Assembly: GCA_001295905.1 (NCBI GenBank)
Contig: LJHT01000014.1
Coordinates: 151,356-215,355 of the forward strand
Origin: a beta proteobacterium AAP51
GTDB taxonomy: Bacteria > Pseudomonadota > Gammaproteobacteria > Burkholderiales > Burkholderiaceae_C
Reading direction: 5' to 3'
DNA: 64,000 nucleotides
Below the pieces are notes generated by a model. The model was not told the origin of the DNA. It saw nothing but the letters and a program-made list of their open reading frames with translations, and did not search any database. Shown piece by piece: positions 25,036 to 34,069 of this stretch (positions are counted from its first letter, which is position 1; every line of letters begins with the position of its first letter). The translations under genes were made by a program, and so were the position numbers.

Positions 25036-25070
25036 CGCCGGCCGGAGCGCCGGCGTTAGCGCCGCCCTTG
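25023..25070. repeat. 12-base tandem repeat across the yqjK-like stop codon
   Basis: GCGCCGG recurs at 25023, 25035 and 25047, with GCGCCG at 25059, giving four consecutive 12-base units that differ at their ends. The TAG stop at 25033-25035 comes from the end of the first unit (CTTAG). Unit length is a multiple of three, so gain or loss would keep the frame. It may also fold as a hairpin, since GCCGGC is self-complementary. Confidence 0.55.
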
Positions 25071-25098
25071 GCTCTGCCTTAACGCCGCACCTGCCCCA

Positions 25099-27213
25099 TC
25101 ACCAGATGACGATGGGCTGCGCCGAGGCCATCGGGTCGCCCGGCTTGCAGCTGAAAGCCTGCGCAAACGCCGGAATGTTCGACAGTGGCCCCAGGATGCG
25201 CCAGCGGCCCGGAGAGTGCTGGCCCGTGCGCAGCTGGTCGATCATGGCTTCGGTGCGGTACTTGCCGCGCCACACCGTGGCGTGCGAGAGGAAAAAGCGC
25301 TGCTCGGGCGTGCGGCCTTCCACCAGCGGCGCCGCCTTGCCCGCAGCGCGCTGGCGCTCCAGCGCGATCTGCAGCCCGTCGAAGGCGATCTGGATGCCGG
25401 CCAGGTCGGAGATGTTCTCGCCCAGTGTCTGGCGGCCGTTGATGCGCACGCCGGGCACCGGTTCGTAGCTGCTGTAGAGCGCGGCCACGCGGTCGGCGCG
25501 TTCCTTGTAGGCCGCGGCGTCGGCGGGTTGCCACCAGTCGCGCAGGTTGCCCACGGCATCGAACTGGCGGCCGCGGTCGTCGAAGTGGTGTGTGATTTCG
25601 TGGCCGATGACCATGCCGATGCCGCCGTAGTTGCTGGCGTCGTCGGCCTTCTCGTCGAAGAAGGGCGGCTGCAGGATGCCGGCCGGGAAGACGATCTGGT
25701 TGCCGCCCGCCGCGAAGGCATTCACGATGTGTGGGCTGGTGTTCCAGCGGCTGCGGTCCACGGGCTTCTCAAGGTCGGCCAGGCGCTGCGCGGTGTGCCA
25801 GGCGTTGATCTTCAGCAGGTTGCCGGCAAAGTCATCCGGCTGCAGCACCAGGCCGTCGTAGGTCTTCCACTTCTCGGGCCCGCCGATCTTCACCGCCATC
25901 GCGGCCAGCTTGGCCTGTGCCAGCGTTTTCGTGGGCGCGCTCATCCAGGGCAGGGCGTCGATGCGGCGCTGCATGGCCAGCTTGATGTCGGCCACCATGG
26001 CCAGCGCACGCTGCTGTGCCAGTGGCGAGAAGGCCTTGGAAACGAAGACCTCGCCCAAGGTCTCGCCCAGCGGCGAGCCGCCCGTGCGCCCGCCGATCAT
26101 CAGGATGACCTGCTCCACGCGCGGCGGCGCTGCGCGCAGGCCGCGGATGGCGCCCTGATAGAAATCGAAATGCGCCTGCGCCACGGCCTGCGGGCCGTAC
26201 TCGGCCACGGCATCGAGCGCACGCACGCGCAAATAGGTGCGCCAGGTGTCCAGCGGCGCCTTTTCGGCCAGCGTGGCCAGGCCTTGCGCGAAGCCGGGCT
26301 GGCCGACGATGAGCCGCTGCGTCAGCGCGGCGCTGGGGCTCAGGCTGCCCGGGCCGAAATAGGCCTGCAGCCAGCCCGCCCAGTCGAAGCCCGGCGCCTG
26401 CAGCTGCAGCGAAGCCGGCGTCATCACGTTGTAGACGGCGTTGGGGTCGCGGCGCTGCACGCGCGTCATCGAGGCCTGGGCCAGTTCCTTCTCGAAGGCC
26501 ATCAGCGCGTCCAGCGTGGCGGCGTCGGCGGGGGCGCCGGCGGCCTTCAGCAGGCGTTCGGCATACACGCGGTAGGCGGCCTGCAGCTTGCGGCTGTTCT
26601 CGTCGGTGTTGAGATAGTCGTCGCGGTCGGGCAGGCCCAGGCCGGCCTGGCTGAGCTGCAGCACATGGCGCGTGGCGTCTTTCGCGTCGGTGCCCACGAA
26701 GACGGCCAGCGGCGCGCTGACTTGCAGCCGCGCCATCTCGCCGATAAGCGCCGGCAGTGCGTCGCGCTGCACGCTGTTCACGCGCGCCAGCCAGGGCTGG
26801 ACGGCGGAGAGGCCGCGCTTTTCGATGGCCGCGCTGTCCATGCCGGCGCGGTAGTGCGCGGCCAGCAGCTTCAGGCCGGGCGTGGTCTGGCGCGCGGGTT
26901 CGCGGGCCAGTTCGGCCAGGCCGGCTTCCAGCAGGCGGTCGTTGGCCACGCGCAAGGCGTCGAAGCTGCCGATGCGGGCGCGGTCGGCGGGCATCTCGGT
27001 GGCGGCCAGCCATTGGCCGTTGGCGTAGGCGTCGAAGTCGGTGCAGGCCAGGCTGGTGGCTGCGGTGGTGGCAGGGCTGGCGGTGCTGCTGGGCGCTGCG
27101 GTGGCTGCCGTCGCGGCGGTGCCGGCCACGGCGCTGGCGGTGCCTTGTGCGTGGGCCAGCAGCGGGGCGGCCAGCAGCAGCGCGCTGGCCAGGCGGTTCA
27201 GAAGGTGGGGCAT
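25099..27213 (-). CDS. exported M13 family metallopeptidase (PepO/neprilysin-like)
   Basis: A 704-residue zinc endopeptidase with a signal peptide (MPHLLNRLASALLLAAPLLAHAQ) and an Ala/Thr-rich spacer. The zinc site is HEITH at residues 538-542, followed by the third-ligand motif GENISDLAG. The substrate-binding NAFAAGGNQIVFPAGIL and the family C terminus CKPGDPM...IVIW are present, so the protein is complete. M13 enzymes cleave small peptides on the hydrophobic side; bacterial forms are cytoplasmic or, as here, exported. It is divergent from exonuclease I across an 86-base gap and probably monocistronic. Confidence 0.95.
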   Translation of the reverse strand: MPHLLNRLASALLLAAPLLAHAQGTASAVAGTAATAATAAPSSTASPATTAATSLACTDFDAYANGQWLAATEMPADRARIGSFDALRVANDRLLEAGLAELAREPARQTTPGLKLLAAHYRAGMDSAAIEKRGLSAVQPWLARVNSVQRDALPALIGEMARLQVSAPLAVFVGTDAKDATRHVLQLSQAGLGLPDRDDYLNTDENSRKLQAAYRVYAERLLKAAGAPADAATLDALMAFEKELAQASMTRVQRRDPNAVYNVMTPASLQLQAPGFDWAGWLQAYFGPGSLSPSAALTQRLIVGQPGFAQGLATLAEKAPLDTWRTYLRVRALDAVAEYGPQAVAQAHFDFYQGAIRGLRAAPPRVEQVILMIGGRTGGSPLGETLGEVFVSKAFSPLAQQRALAMVADIKLAMQRRIDALPWMSAPTKTLAQAKLAAMAVKIGGPEKWKTYDGLVLQPDDFAGNLLKINAWHTAQRLADLEKPVDRSRWNTSPHIVNAFAAGGNQIVFPAGILQPPFFDEKADDASNYGGIGMVIGHEITHHFDDRGRQFDAVGNLRDWWQPADAAAYKERADRVAALYSSYEPVPGVRINGRQTLGENISDLAGIQIAFDGLQIALERQRAAGKAAPLVEGRTPEQRFFLSHATVWRGKYRTEAMIDQLRTGQHSPGRWRILGPLSNIPAFAQAFSCKPGDPMASAQPIVIW

Positions 27214-27299
27214 GGGTGCAGTCCGGGGCTACAACGAAGCCGCGCAGTCTAGGGTGCCTGCGCCTTCGGTGCAGCAGGGGCTTGCGCTATCGTGCCGCC

Positions 27300-28763
27300 A
27301 TGGCTGACTTGAGCTTTTTCTGGCACGACTACGAAACCTTCGGCCGCGTGCCGCGCCGCGACCGGCCCTCGCAGTTTGCCGGCGTGCGCACCGACGCCGA
27401 GCTGAACGAGATCGGCCCGCCGGTGATGCATTTCTGCCAGCCCGCGCCCGACTTTCTGCCCGACCCCGAGGCCGTGCTGCTCACCGGCATCCTGCCGCAG
27501 CAGGCGCTGCAGCAGGGCCTGCCCGAACACGCTTTTGCCGCCGCCATCGAACGTGAACTGGCGGAAGACGGCACCGTGGGTGTGGGCTACAACAGCATCC
27601 GCTTCGACGACGAGGTGACGCGCCACCTCTTCTGGCGTTGCCTCATCGACCCCTATGCGCGCGAATGGCAGAACGGCTGCGGCCGCTGGGACCTGCTGGA
27701 CGTGGTGCGCTGCTGCTGGGCGCTGCGGCCCGAGGGCATCGAATGGCCCGTGCACACCAGTGGCGAGATGGCCGGCCGCCCCTCGTTCAAGCTGGAACAC
27801 CTGACGGCCGCCAACGGCCTGGCCCACGAAGCCGCGCACGACGCGCTGAGCGACGTGCGCGCCACCATCGCCGTGGCGCGGCTGATCAAGACCAAGCAGC
27901 CGCGGCTGTGGGACTTCTGCCTGAAGCTGCGCAAGAAAGACGCCGTGGCGGCCGAGATCGGCGCCGGCCGGCCTTTCGTGCATCTCTCGGGCATGTACCC
28001 GGTGGAGCGCGGCTGCCTGGCGCTGGTATGGCCGCTGGCGCCGCACCCCACAAACAAGAACGAGCTCATCGTCTGGGACCTGGCGCAAGACCCCGGCGTG
28101 CTGGCCACGCTGGATGCTGCCGCGCTGCGCCGCCGCATGTTCACGCGCCAGGCCGAGCTGGATGCGGCCGGCCAGGGCGAAACCCGCCTGCCCATCAAGA
28201 CCATCCACCTCAACAAGAGCCCCATCGTCATCGGCAACCTGAAGACGCTGGGTGATGCCGCCGAGCGCTGGGGCCTGGATGTGGCGCTGGCGCAGCGGCA
28301 TGCCGAAGAGGCCGCGCAGCTGGGCCTGCAGCTGCAGCCGCTGTGGGCGCAGGTGTACGAACGCGAAACCCCCGCGCAGGCGCCCGATGTCGATGAAGAC
28401 CTGTACGGCGGCTTCGTCGGCAACGACGACCGCCGCACGCTGCAGCGCCTGCGCGAGCTGAAGCCCGAGCAGCTCGCCACCAAGCGCGTGGCCTTCAACG
28501 ACGGCCGGCTGGAAGAGCTGCTGTTCCGCTACCGTGCGCGCAACTTCCCCGCCACGCTGAGCGAAGACGAACAGGCGCGCTGGGAAGCGCACCGCGCCGA
28601 ACGCCTGCATGAAGGACACGGCGGTGCCTTGACGCTGACGGCCTTCTTCGAGCGCATCGACACGCTGGCCGAAGCGGCCGACAGCGCCGGCGATGAACGC
28701 GCCCAGGCCCTGCTGGAAGCGCTGTACGACTACGCCGAAGGCATCGCGCCCGAGCTCGGGTGA
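27300..28763 (+). CDS. sbcB: exodeoxyribonuclease I
   Basis: A 487-residue 3'-5' single-strand DNA exonuclease of the DEDDh class, acting in mismatch repair and in suppressing RecF-type recombination. The ATG at 27300 gives MADLSFFWHDYETFG, with the first Asp/Glu of the exonuclease site in DYETFG; GYNSIRFDDE and HDALSDVRATIAVA give the remaining acidic and His residues. The SH3-like and C-terminal helical regions typical of ExoI follow to the usual length. No operon partner. Confidence 0.95.
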   Translation: MADLSFFWHDYETFGRVPRRDRPSQFAGVRTDAELNEIGPPVMHFCQPAPDFLPDPEAVLLTGILPQQALQQGLPEHAFAAAIERELAEDGTVGVGYNSIRFDDEVTRHLFWRCLIDPYAREWQNGCGRWDLLDVVRCCWALRPEGIEWPVHTSGEMAGRPSFKLEHLTAANGLAHEAAHDALSDVRATIAVARLIKTKQPRLWDFCLKLRKKDAVAAEIGAGRPFVHLSGMYPVERGCLALVWPLAPHPTNKNELIVWDLAQDPGVLATLDAAALRRRMFTRQAELDAAGQGETRLPIKTIHLNKSPIVIGNLKTLGDAAERWGLDVALAQRHAEEAAQLGLQLQPLWAQVYERETPAQAPDVDEDLYGGFVGNDDRRTLQRLRELKPEQLATKRVAFNDGRLEELLFRYRARNFPATLSEDEQARWEAHRAERLHEGHGGALTLTAFFERIDTLAEAADSAGDERAQALLEALYDYAEGIAPELG

Positions 28764-28805
28764 AGGCGGGCGGCCTCGGTCGCGCCTCGTTCCGTCGCGC
28801 TTCGT

Positions 28806-30299
28806 TCAGGCCAGGCGCCCCACCGGCAAGGCCGCTGGCAGGCGCTGCAGCACACGCCAGCGCCAGGCCAGCAAGGCCGCGGTGAGGGCCAGCAGCCCGG
28901 CCAGCCAGGGGCCCAGCCAGACGGGGTGGCGGTGGTGCAGCCACATCGAAACTAGGCCCAGCACCAGGTAGGCCACGGCGGGCAAGAGGCGCGGGGCCAT
29001 GGGTTCGGGCGATGCCCCTGAATGGTCGCGCCACAGCCAGGCGCTCAGCGGCAGCGCCACGCCCACCCAGGCCAGCGCGTACCACCCGTGGCCGGCCCAT
29101 GCCAGGGCCACCAAGGCCGGCAGCAGGCCCAGCCACATCAGCAGGCTGTGCCGCCACTGGCGCCAGGCCAGCGCCCGGTTCAGCGCCGCGCCGCGCGGCA
29201 GGCCGGGCAGCAAGACCAGCAAGGCCTGCTCTCGGCGCGAGCGCCACAAGGCCACGGGCAGCACCGTCACGGCGCTCATGGCGACGAAGCCCAGCCCGAC
29301 CGAGATGCCGACACGCCCATGTTCTATGAAGAGCCCGAGGCTCTGCCCGGTGAGTGCGGCCGTGACGAGCAGGGCCAGCCCGAGGACTGTCTGCACCATC
29401 AGCACCGAGACGAGCTGGCCCACCCAATGCTGCCGCCCGTGCAGCACCACTTCGGCCCGGGCCATCACGCTGCGGGGGCGGGCCAGGCAGCGCCGCAGCC
29501 AGGCATCTGCCAGGGCCTGGCCGGGCCAGTTCATCCAGGCGCCCCAGCGGCCATAGGCGGCCCAGGCCTTCGCGGGGTTGGTGGGGAAGAGTGCCACTGC
29601 CTGGCGCCACTGTTCGCGCTGGCGGTAGGCTTGCGCATGCCGCTGCCCCTGCTGGCCCACCAGGGCCGCCAGCAAGGCGCCCAGCACGGCCAGCAACAGC
29701 AGGCTGGTGCCCAGGGCCCAGGTGTGCCACACGGGCTCGACGCTCGCCCAGACCTGCTGGCCCCCGCGCAGCCACAGCTGCACGGCCAACGTGGGCGTAC
29801 ACCCCGCCACCACCCACACCCACCACCAGCGCAGGCCCGCCGCCACCACCAGCAGCAGCAAGCCCGTGCCCAGCGCAGCGGCCAGCGCCAGGCGGGCGCT
29901 GGCGGCCAGGTCACCCAGGCCCAGCGCGGCGGCGCCGACGCCGGCCAGCACACCCGCGCTGGCCACCATCACCGCCCACAGGCCCAGCGCGGCACGGTGG
30001 ATGGCGTGCCGGTGGCCGGGCACGAGTTGCAGCGCATGCGGGTGGTCCAGGCGCAGCAGCGCCGAGAACTGCACGCCCCACACCGAAGCCAGCCCGGCCA
30101 GCAACAGCACGCCCGCCACGCCTGCCGCGACGCGTGCCGGCAGCCAGGCCAGCGCCAGACCCGCCGGCACCACGTAAATGAGCAAGGCCACCAGGCCGTA
30201 GAGGTGCAGCGCCCACAGGCGGCCATCGTTGCGGCGCCATTGCCAGGCGGCACGCAGCATCAGCTGGGCAGACGATGGTGTGTTCATCGCGGTTTTCAT
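28806..30299 (-). CDS. ABC transporter permease-like membrane protein
   Basis: A 497-residue integral membrane protein with roughly ten or more predicted helices (for example LYGLVALLIYVVPAGLALAW, GVAGVLLLAGLASVWG). No catalytic motif. Its ATG overlaps the stop of the ABC ATPase gene by four bases, and the GntR-type regulator starts the operon, so it is the membrane partner of that ATPase. The regulator-ATPase-permease layout is that of YtrA/bacitracin-type exporters, which move lipids, peptides or cell-wall inhibitors. Substrate unknown. Confidence 0.8.
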   Translation of the reverse strand: MKTAMNTPSSAQLMLRAAWQWRRNDGRLWALHLYGLVALLIYVVPAGLALAWLPARVAAGVAGVLLLAGLASVWGVQFSALLRLDHPHALQLVPGHRHAIHRAALGLWAVMVASAGVLAGVGAAALGLGDLAASARLALAAALGTGLLLLVVAAGLRWWWVWVVAGCTPTLAVQLWLRGGQQVWASVEPVWHTWALGTSLLLLAVLGALLAALVGQQGQRHAQAYRQREQWRQAVALFPTNPAKAWAAYGRWGAWMNWPGQALADAWLRRCLARPRSVMARAEVVLHGRQHWVGQLVSVLMVQTVLGLALLVTAALTGQSLGLFIEHGRVGISVGLGFVAMSAVTVLPVALWRSRREQALLVLLPGLPRGAALNRALAWRQWRHSLLMWLGLLPALVALAWAGHGWYALAWVGVALPLSAWLWRDHSGASPEPMAPRLLPAVAYLVLGLVSMWLHHRHPVWLGPWLAGLLALTAALLAWRWRVLQRLPAALPVGRLA

Positions 30300-31189
30300 G
30301 TCAGCGCCAGGAAGAGGTCTTCCAGCGTCACCGGCTCGGCGGCCGTGCCCTGCGGCAAGGGCGGCACCGAGGTGCCCGCCGTCAGGCGCGCCAGCACCTG
30401 CGCACGCCCTTGCGGCAGGGGCGTGTGTTTCAGGCTTTGTGCGCCCAGGCGCTGCAGCAGCGCCTGCACCTCGGCGGCGGGGCCGGAGAACTGGCGCACT
30501 TCCTCCAGCAGTTCGTCCAGCGGCGCCTGCAGCGCGATGCGCCCGCCGTGCATGAAAGCCATGTGGAAGGCCACGCGCTCCAGGTCGGACAGGATGTGCG
30601 TGGAGAAGACCACCGTGGTGCCCCGCTCCAGCACCTGGCCGACGAGCTCGGCCAGGAAGTCGCGCCGGCCGGCGGGGTCGAGGCTGGCCACGGGTTCGTC
30701 CAGCACCAGCAGGTCGGGCTCGTGCGCCAGGGCGCGGATGATGGACAGCCGCTGCTGCTGCCCGCCGCTGAGCTTGCCGATGCGCTGGTGCGGCGGTATC
30801 TCCCAGCGCGACAGCAGGCCCTGGGCCTTGGCCTCGTTCCAGCGCGGGTAGAAACTGCGGAAGTAGGCCAGCAGCTGCGCGGCCGTGAAGCTCTCGAAGA
30901 GATCGGACTGCTGCGGCACGTAGCCGATGCGCGCGCGCACCGCGTCGCTGGGGGCGGTGGCCGGCTCGCCGAAAAGCTGCACGCGGCCGGCCAGCGGTTC
31001 GCGCAGGCCCAGCAGGGTTTCCAGCAGCGTGGTCTTGCCGGCGCCGTTGCGGCCCAGCAGGCCCACCACCTGGCCCGGCAACAGCTGCCAGCTCAGGCCC
31101 TGCAGCACGGGGGCGCCGCCAGGGTAGGCCAGGGTCACGTCGGCCAGCTCGGCGGTGGGTGCGGTGGTCGACAGCACATGCGCGTTCAT
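30296..31189 (-). CDS. ABC transporter ATP-binding protein
   Basis: A 297-residue ATPase with Walker A GRNGAGKTTLLETLLG near residue 45, the Q-loop in GYVPQQSDLFE, signature LSGGQQQRLS, Walker B LLVLDEPVASLDP and the H-loop in VVFSTHILSD. The C-terminal 80 residues form an accessory region typical of exporter ATPases (CcmA/YtrB-like group). It overlaps both neighbours by four bases (regulator upstream, permease downstream), so all three are translated together. Confidence 0.93.
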   Translation of the reverse strand: MNAHVLSTTAPTAELADVTLAYPGGAPVLQGLSWQLLPGQVVGLLGRNGAGKTTLLETLLGLREPLAGRVQLFGEPATAPSDAVRARIGYVPQQSDLFESFTAAQLLAYFRSFYPRWNEAKAQGLLSRWEIPPHQRIGKLSGGQQQRLSIIRALAHEPDLLVLDEPVASLDPAGRRDFLAELVGQVLERGTTVVFSTHILSDLERVAFHMAFMHGGRIALQAPLDELLEEVRQFSGPAAEVQALLQRLGAQSLKHTPLPQGRAQVLARLTAGTSVPPLPQGTAAEPVTLEDLFLALT

Positions 31190-31584
31190 GGGTGTTCGTC
31201 CTCGTCCAGGATGTCGGAAAACAGCTTCATCACGGTGGCCTTGGGCAGCTGCAGCTGCCGCGCCTCGGCGGCGGCGCGCGAAAGCGCTGGCCGCAGCAGC
31301 TCGATGCGTGAAGCCGCCGGCTGCGCGCGCTGGTGCTGCGGCGCCACGCGCATGGCCAGGCCGCGGCGGCGCTCCAGCAGGCCTTCGGCTTCCAGCAGGC
31401 TGTAGGCCTTGGAGATGGTCATGGGGTGCACGGCCAGCTGCTGCGCCAAGTCACGCACCGAAGGAATCTCGTCGCCGGCCTTGATCTGCCCGCTGGCCAC
31501 GCGCCGCCGCACGTGTTCCACCAGCTGCCGGTAGATGGGCTCGGCCGAGCCGGTCTGGATGCTGAAGGCGAAGTCGGGGTTCAC
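31186..31584 (-). CDS. GntR-family regulator, YtrA-like subfamily
   Basis: A 132-residue short GntR protein starting at GTG 31584. The winged helix occupies residues 10-77 (IYRQLVEHVRRRVASGQI ... GDEIPSVRDLAQQLAVHPMTI with recognition helix, then KAYSLLEAEGLLERR), followed by only about 50 helical residues for dimerisation, the YtrA-type size. Members repress their own ABC-exporter operon until an antibiotic or envelope stress signal appears. A dyad GTGTAC-N10-GTACAC lies 14 bases upstream of the start and overlaps the likely promoter, which fits autorepression. Confidence 0.9.
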   Translation of the reverse strand: MNPDFAFSIQTGSAEPIYRQLVEHVRRRVASGQIKAGDEIPSVRDLAQQLAVHPMTISKAYSLLEAEGLLERRRGLAMRVAPQHQRAQPAASRIELLRPALSRAAAEARQLQLPKATVMKLFSDILDEDEHP

Positions 31585-31597
31585 GGCAGGTGTCTAG

Positions 31598-31637
31598 GTG
31601 TACCACTACGATAGTACACATGGGACGCAGCGGTCAA
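31598..31637 (-). promoter_or_regulatory. promoter with GTGTAC/GTACAC operator for the GntR-ABC operon
   Basis: On the minus strand TTGACC (31637-31632) can act as -35. The -10 could be TACTAT (31616-31611, 15-base spacer) or TATCGT (31613-31608, 18-base spacer). The perfect dyad GTGTAC (31598-31603) / GTACAC (31614-31619) with a 10-base spacer covers the -10 and start region. GT...AC ends are usual for GntR-family operators, so this is probably the binding site of the regulator whose gene begins 14 bases downstream. Confidence 0.65.
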
Positions 31638-31681
31638 CACCCGACCCCGGGCGTGGGTGGCGTCTGGATGCTGAGAAGGGG

Positions 31682-34069
31682 CTAGCGCGCGTGCGCTGAA
31701 GCGGCGGCGCTGGCCGCAGTCGCGGTGGGGGCCGCAGCGGCGGCCGAGGCCGGCATCAGCGGCGCCAGCGGGCTCTCGCCGGCATCGTCGATGCGCTGCA
31801 CGAAGCCGCCTTCGGCGAATTCGGCATAGCGCCAGTCGTTGCCCACGGCCACCACGCCCCAAGGTTCGGCCAGGGGCTGGAAGGGCACACCGCGCAGCGC
31901 ACGCGCCATCACATCGATCCACACCGGCAAGGCCAGCCCGCCGCCCGATTCCCGCTCGCCCAGGCTGCGCGGTTCGTCGTGGCCTATCCACGCCGCCGCG
32001 GCGATGCCGGGCGCCCAGCCGGCGAACCAGGCGTCCACGGCGTCGTTGGTGGTGCCGGTCTTGCCGTAGATGTCGCTTCGGCCCAGGCTGGCCTGCGCGC
32101 GCGCGGCGGTGCCGCGCACCGTGACGTCGCGCATCAGCGTGTTCACGAGAAAGGCGTTGCGTTCGGGGATGACGCGCGTGCTCTCGCTCAGCGGCTCGGG
32201 CAGCGGCGCCTGGAACAGCACCTGGCCCTGCGCGTCGACGATTTTCTCGATGAGCACCGGCGTCACGCGGTGCCCGCCGTTCGCGAACACCGCGTAGGCC
32301 TGGGCCAGCTGCATGGGCGTGACGCTGCCGGTGCCCAGTGCCAGCGTGAGGTTGGCGGGGTGGCGGTTCAGTTCGAAGCCGAAGCGCGTGAGCCACTGCC
32401 GCGCTTCGGGCAGGCCGGTTTCCTTCAAGGCGCGGATGCTCACCAGGTTCTTGCTGCGCACCAGGCCGTCGCGCAGCGTGATCTCGCCGTCGAACTTGTC
32501 GTCGCTGTTCTGCGGGTTCCAGCCGTTCAGGCCGGGCTGGTCGTCGCTGCCCAGCAGCGGCGCGTCGTTCACCAGGGTCTCGGGCATCACGCCCTGTTCC
32601 AGCGCGGCCGAATACAGGAAAGGCTTGAAACTGGAACCCGGCTGGCGCCAGGCGCTGGTGACACGGTTGAACTGCTGGCGGCTGAAGGAAAAGCCGCCCA
32701 CCAGCGCGCGCACGCGGCCGGTGGTGGGGTCGAGGGCCACGAAGGCACCATCGGCCTGCGGCCATTGCGCCAGCTGCCAGGTGGGCGCGGCGTTGGGCGT
32801 GCGGCCCGGCGTGGCCAGCAGCCGCACGATGCTGCCGCGGCGCAGCGCCAGCGCCGGCTTGGCCTGCGGCTGCAGCGCGGCCTGCACCCAGCGCAGGCTG
32901 TCGCCGCGCAGCGTGACGGTGTCGCCGCTGGCCAGCCGGGCCACCAGCTCGCGCGGGCTGGCGGCCAGCACGATGGCCAGGCGCAGGTCGTCGTCGTCGC
33001 GGCCGTCCTTCAGCGCCAGGCCCACGGCGCGCTCCACGCGCTCGGCACCTTCGGCATCGTCGGGCAGGGTTTCGAAGCCTTCGGGGCCGCGCCAGGGCTG
33101 GCGGCGTTCATGCGCCAGCAGGGCGCGGCGCAGCGCGGCGTGCGCGGCGCGCTGGTCGTCGGCGCGCAGCGAGGTGAAGACGCGCACGCCTTCGGTGTAG
33201 GCCTTGTCGCCCAGGCGCTCCACCACGGCGCGCCGCGCCATCTCGGCCACGTGCTGGGCCTGCACGTCCACGAAGGCCGGCCGGCGGTAGACCAGCCGCG
33301 TGGCCACGGCCGCGTCGTGCTGGGCCTGCGTGATGGCACCGGTGGCCAGCATGCGCCGCAGCACCTGCTGCTGGCGTCGCGTGGCCGCCGCTGCGTTGTT
33401 GATGGGGTTGGCCCAGATGGGGTTCTGCTGCAGCCCGGCGAGCATGGCGGTTTCGGCCAGGTTCAGCTGCGCCAGCGGCTTGCCGAAGTAGACCTGCGCC
33501 GCCGCGCCATAGCCGTACGCGCGCTGGCCGAGGTAGATCTGGTTCAGGTAGAGCTCGAGGATCTCGTCCTTGCTCAGCTGCTGCTCCAGCTGGCGCGCGA
33601 TCAGCGCTTCCTTCACCTTGCGCTCCACCGTGCGCTGCGTGCTCAGGAAGAAGGTGCGCGAGACCTGCTGCGTGATGGTGCTGGCCCCGCCACCGATGCC
33701 GCCGGTGAGGTTGGACCACACCGCCCGCACCACGCCCTTCCAGCTGATGCCGCTGTGCTCATAAAAGCTGGCGTCTTCCACCGCCAGCACGGCCTGCTTC
33801 AGCAGCGGCGGCGTGGCCGCGATGGGCACGAAGATGCGGCGCTCGCTGCCGAACTGCGCGATCTCGCTGCCGTCGGCGGCCAGCACCTGCAGGTGCTGGC
33901 GGGGGCGGTAGTCCACGGCCTTGTCCAGCGGCGGCAGGTCGAAGCTCCACCACAGCGTCAGCAGCGACAGCAGCAGCAGGCCGATGGCCGCCAGGCCCGC
34001 CAGCAAGGCCAGCGTGCCCAGCACCACCATTCCACCGCGGCGGCGCGCGGCGCTGGCCAGCAAGGTCAA
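31682..34069 (-). CDS. class A penicillin-binding protein (PBP1A type)
   Basis: A 795-residue bifunctional peptidoglycan synthase anchored by one N-terminal helix (about 14-40). The glycosyltransferase domain shows AVEDASFYEHSGI, GGASTITQQVSR, and ILELYLNQIYLGQRAYG. The transpeptidase domain has the nucleophile in QPGSSFKPF, the SxN motif in VRSKNLVS and KTG in YGKTGTTND. The tail is Ala-rich. It works in the periplasm on lipid II. Its start overlaps the stop of cpdB by four bases, an unusual partner for a wall synthase. Confidence 0.93.
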   Translation of the reverse strand: MTLLASAARRRGGMVVLGTLALLAGLAAIGLLLLSLLTLWWSFDLPPLDKAVDYRPRQHLQVLAADGSEIAQFGSERRIFVPIAATPPLLKQAVLAVEDASFYEHSGISWKGVVRAVWSNLTGGIGGGASTITQQVSRTFFLSTQRTVERKVKEALIARQLEQQLSKDEILELYLNQIYLGQRAYGYGAAAQVYFGKPLAQLNLAETAMLAGLQQNPIWANPINNAAAATRRQQQVLRRMLATGAITQAQHDAAVATRLVYRRPAFVDVQAQHVAEMARRAVVERLGDKAYTEGVRVFTSLRADDQRAAHAALRRALLAHERRQPWRGPEGFETLPDDAEGAERVERAVGLALKDGRDDDDLRLAIVLAASPRELVARLASGDTVTLRGDSLRWVQAALQPQAKPALALRRGSIVRLLATPGRTPNAAPTWQLAQWPQADGAFVALDPTTGRVRALVGGFSFSRQQFNRVTSAWRQPGSSFKPFLYSAALEQGVMPETLVNDAPLLGSDDQPGLNGWNPQNSDDKFDGEITLRDGLVRSKNLVSIRALKETGLPEARQWLTRFGFELNRHPANLTLALGTGSVTPMQLAQAYAVFANGGHRVTPVLIEKIVDAQGQVLFQAPLPEPLSESTRVIPERNAFLVNTLMRDVTVRGTAARAQASLGRSDIYGKTGTTNDAVDAWFAGWAPGIAAAAWIGHDEPRSLGERESGGGLALPVWIDVMARALRGVPFQPLAEPWGVVAVGNDWRYAEFAEGGFVQRIDDAGESPLAPLMPASAAAAAPTATAASAAASAHAR

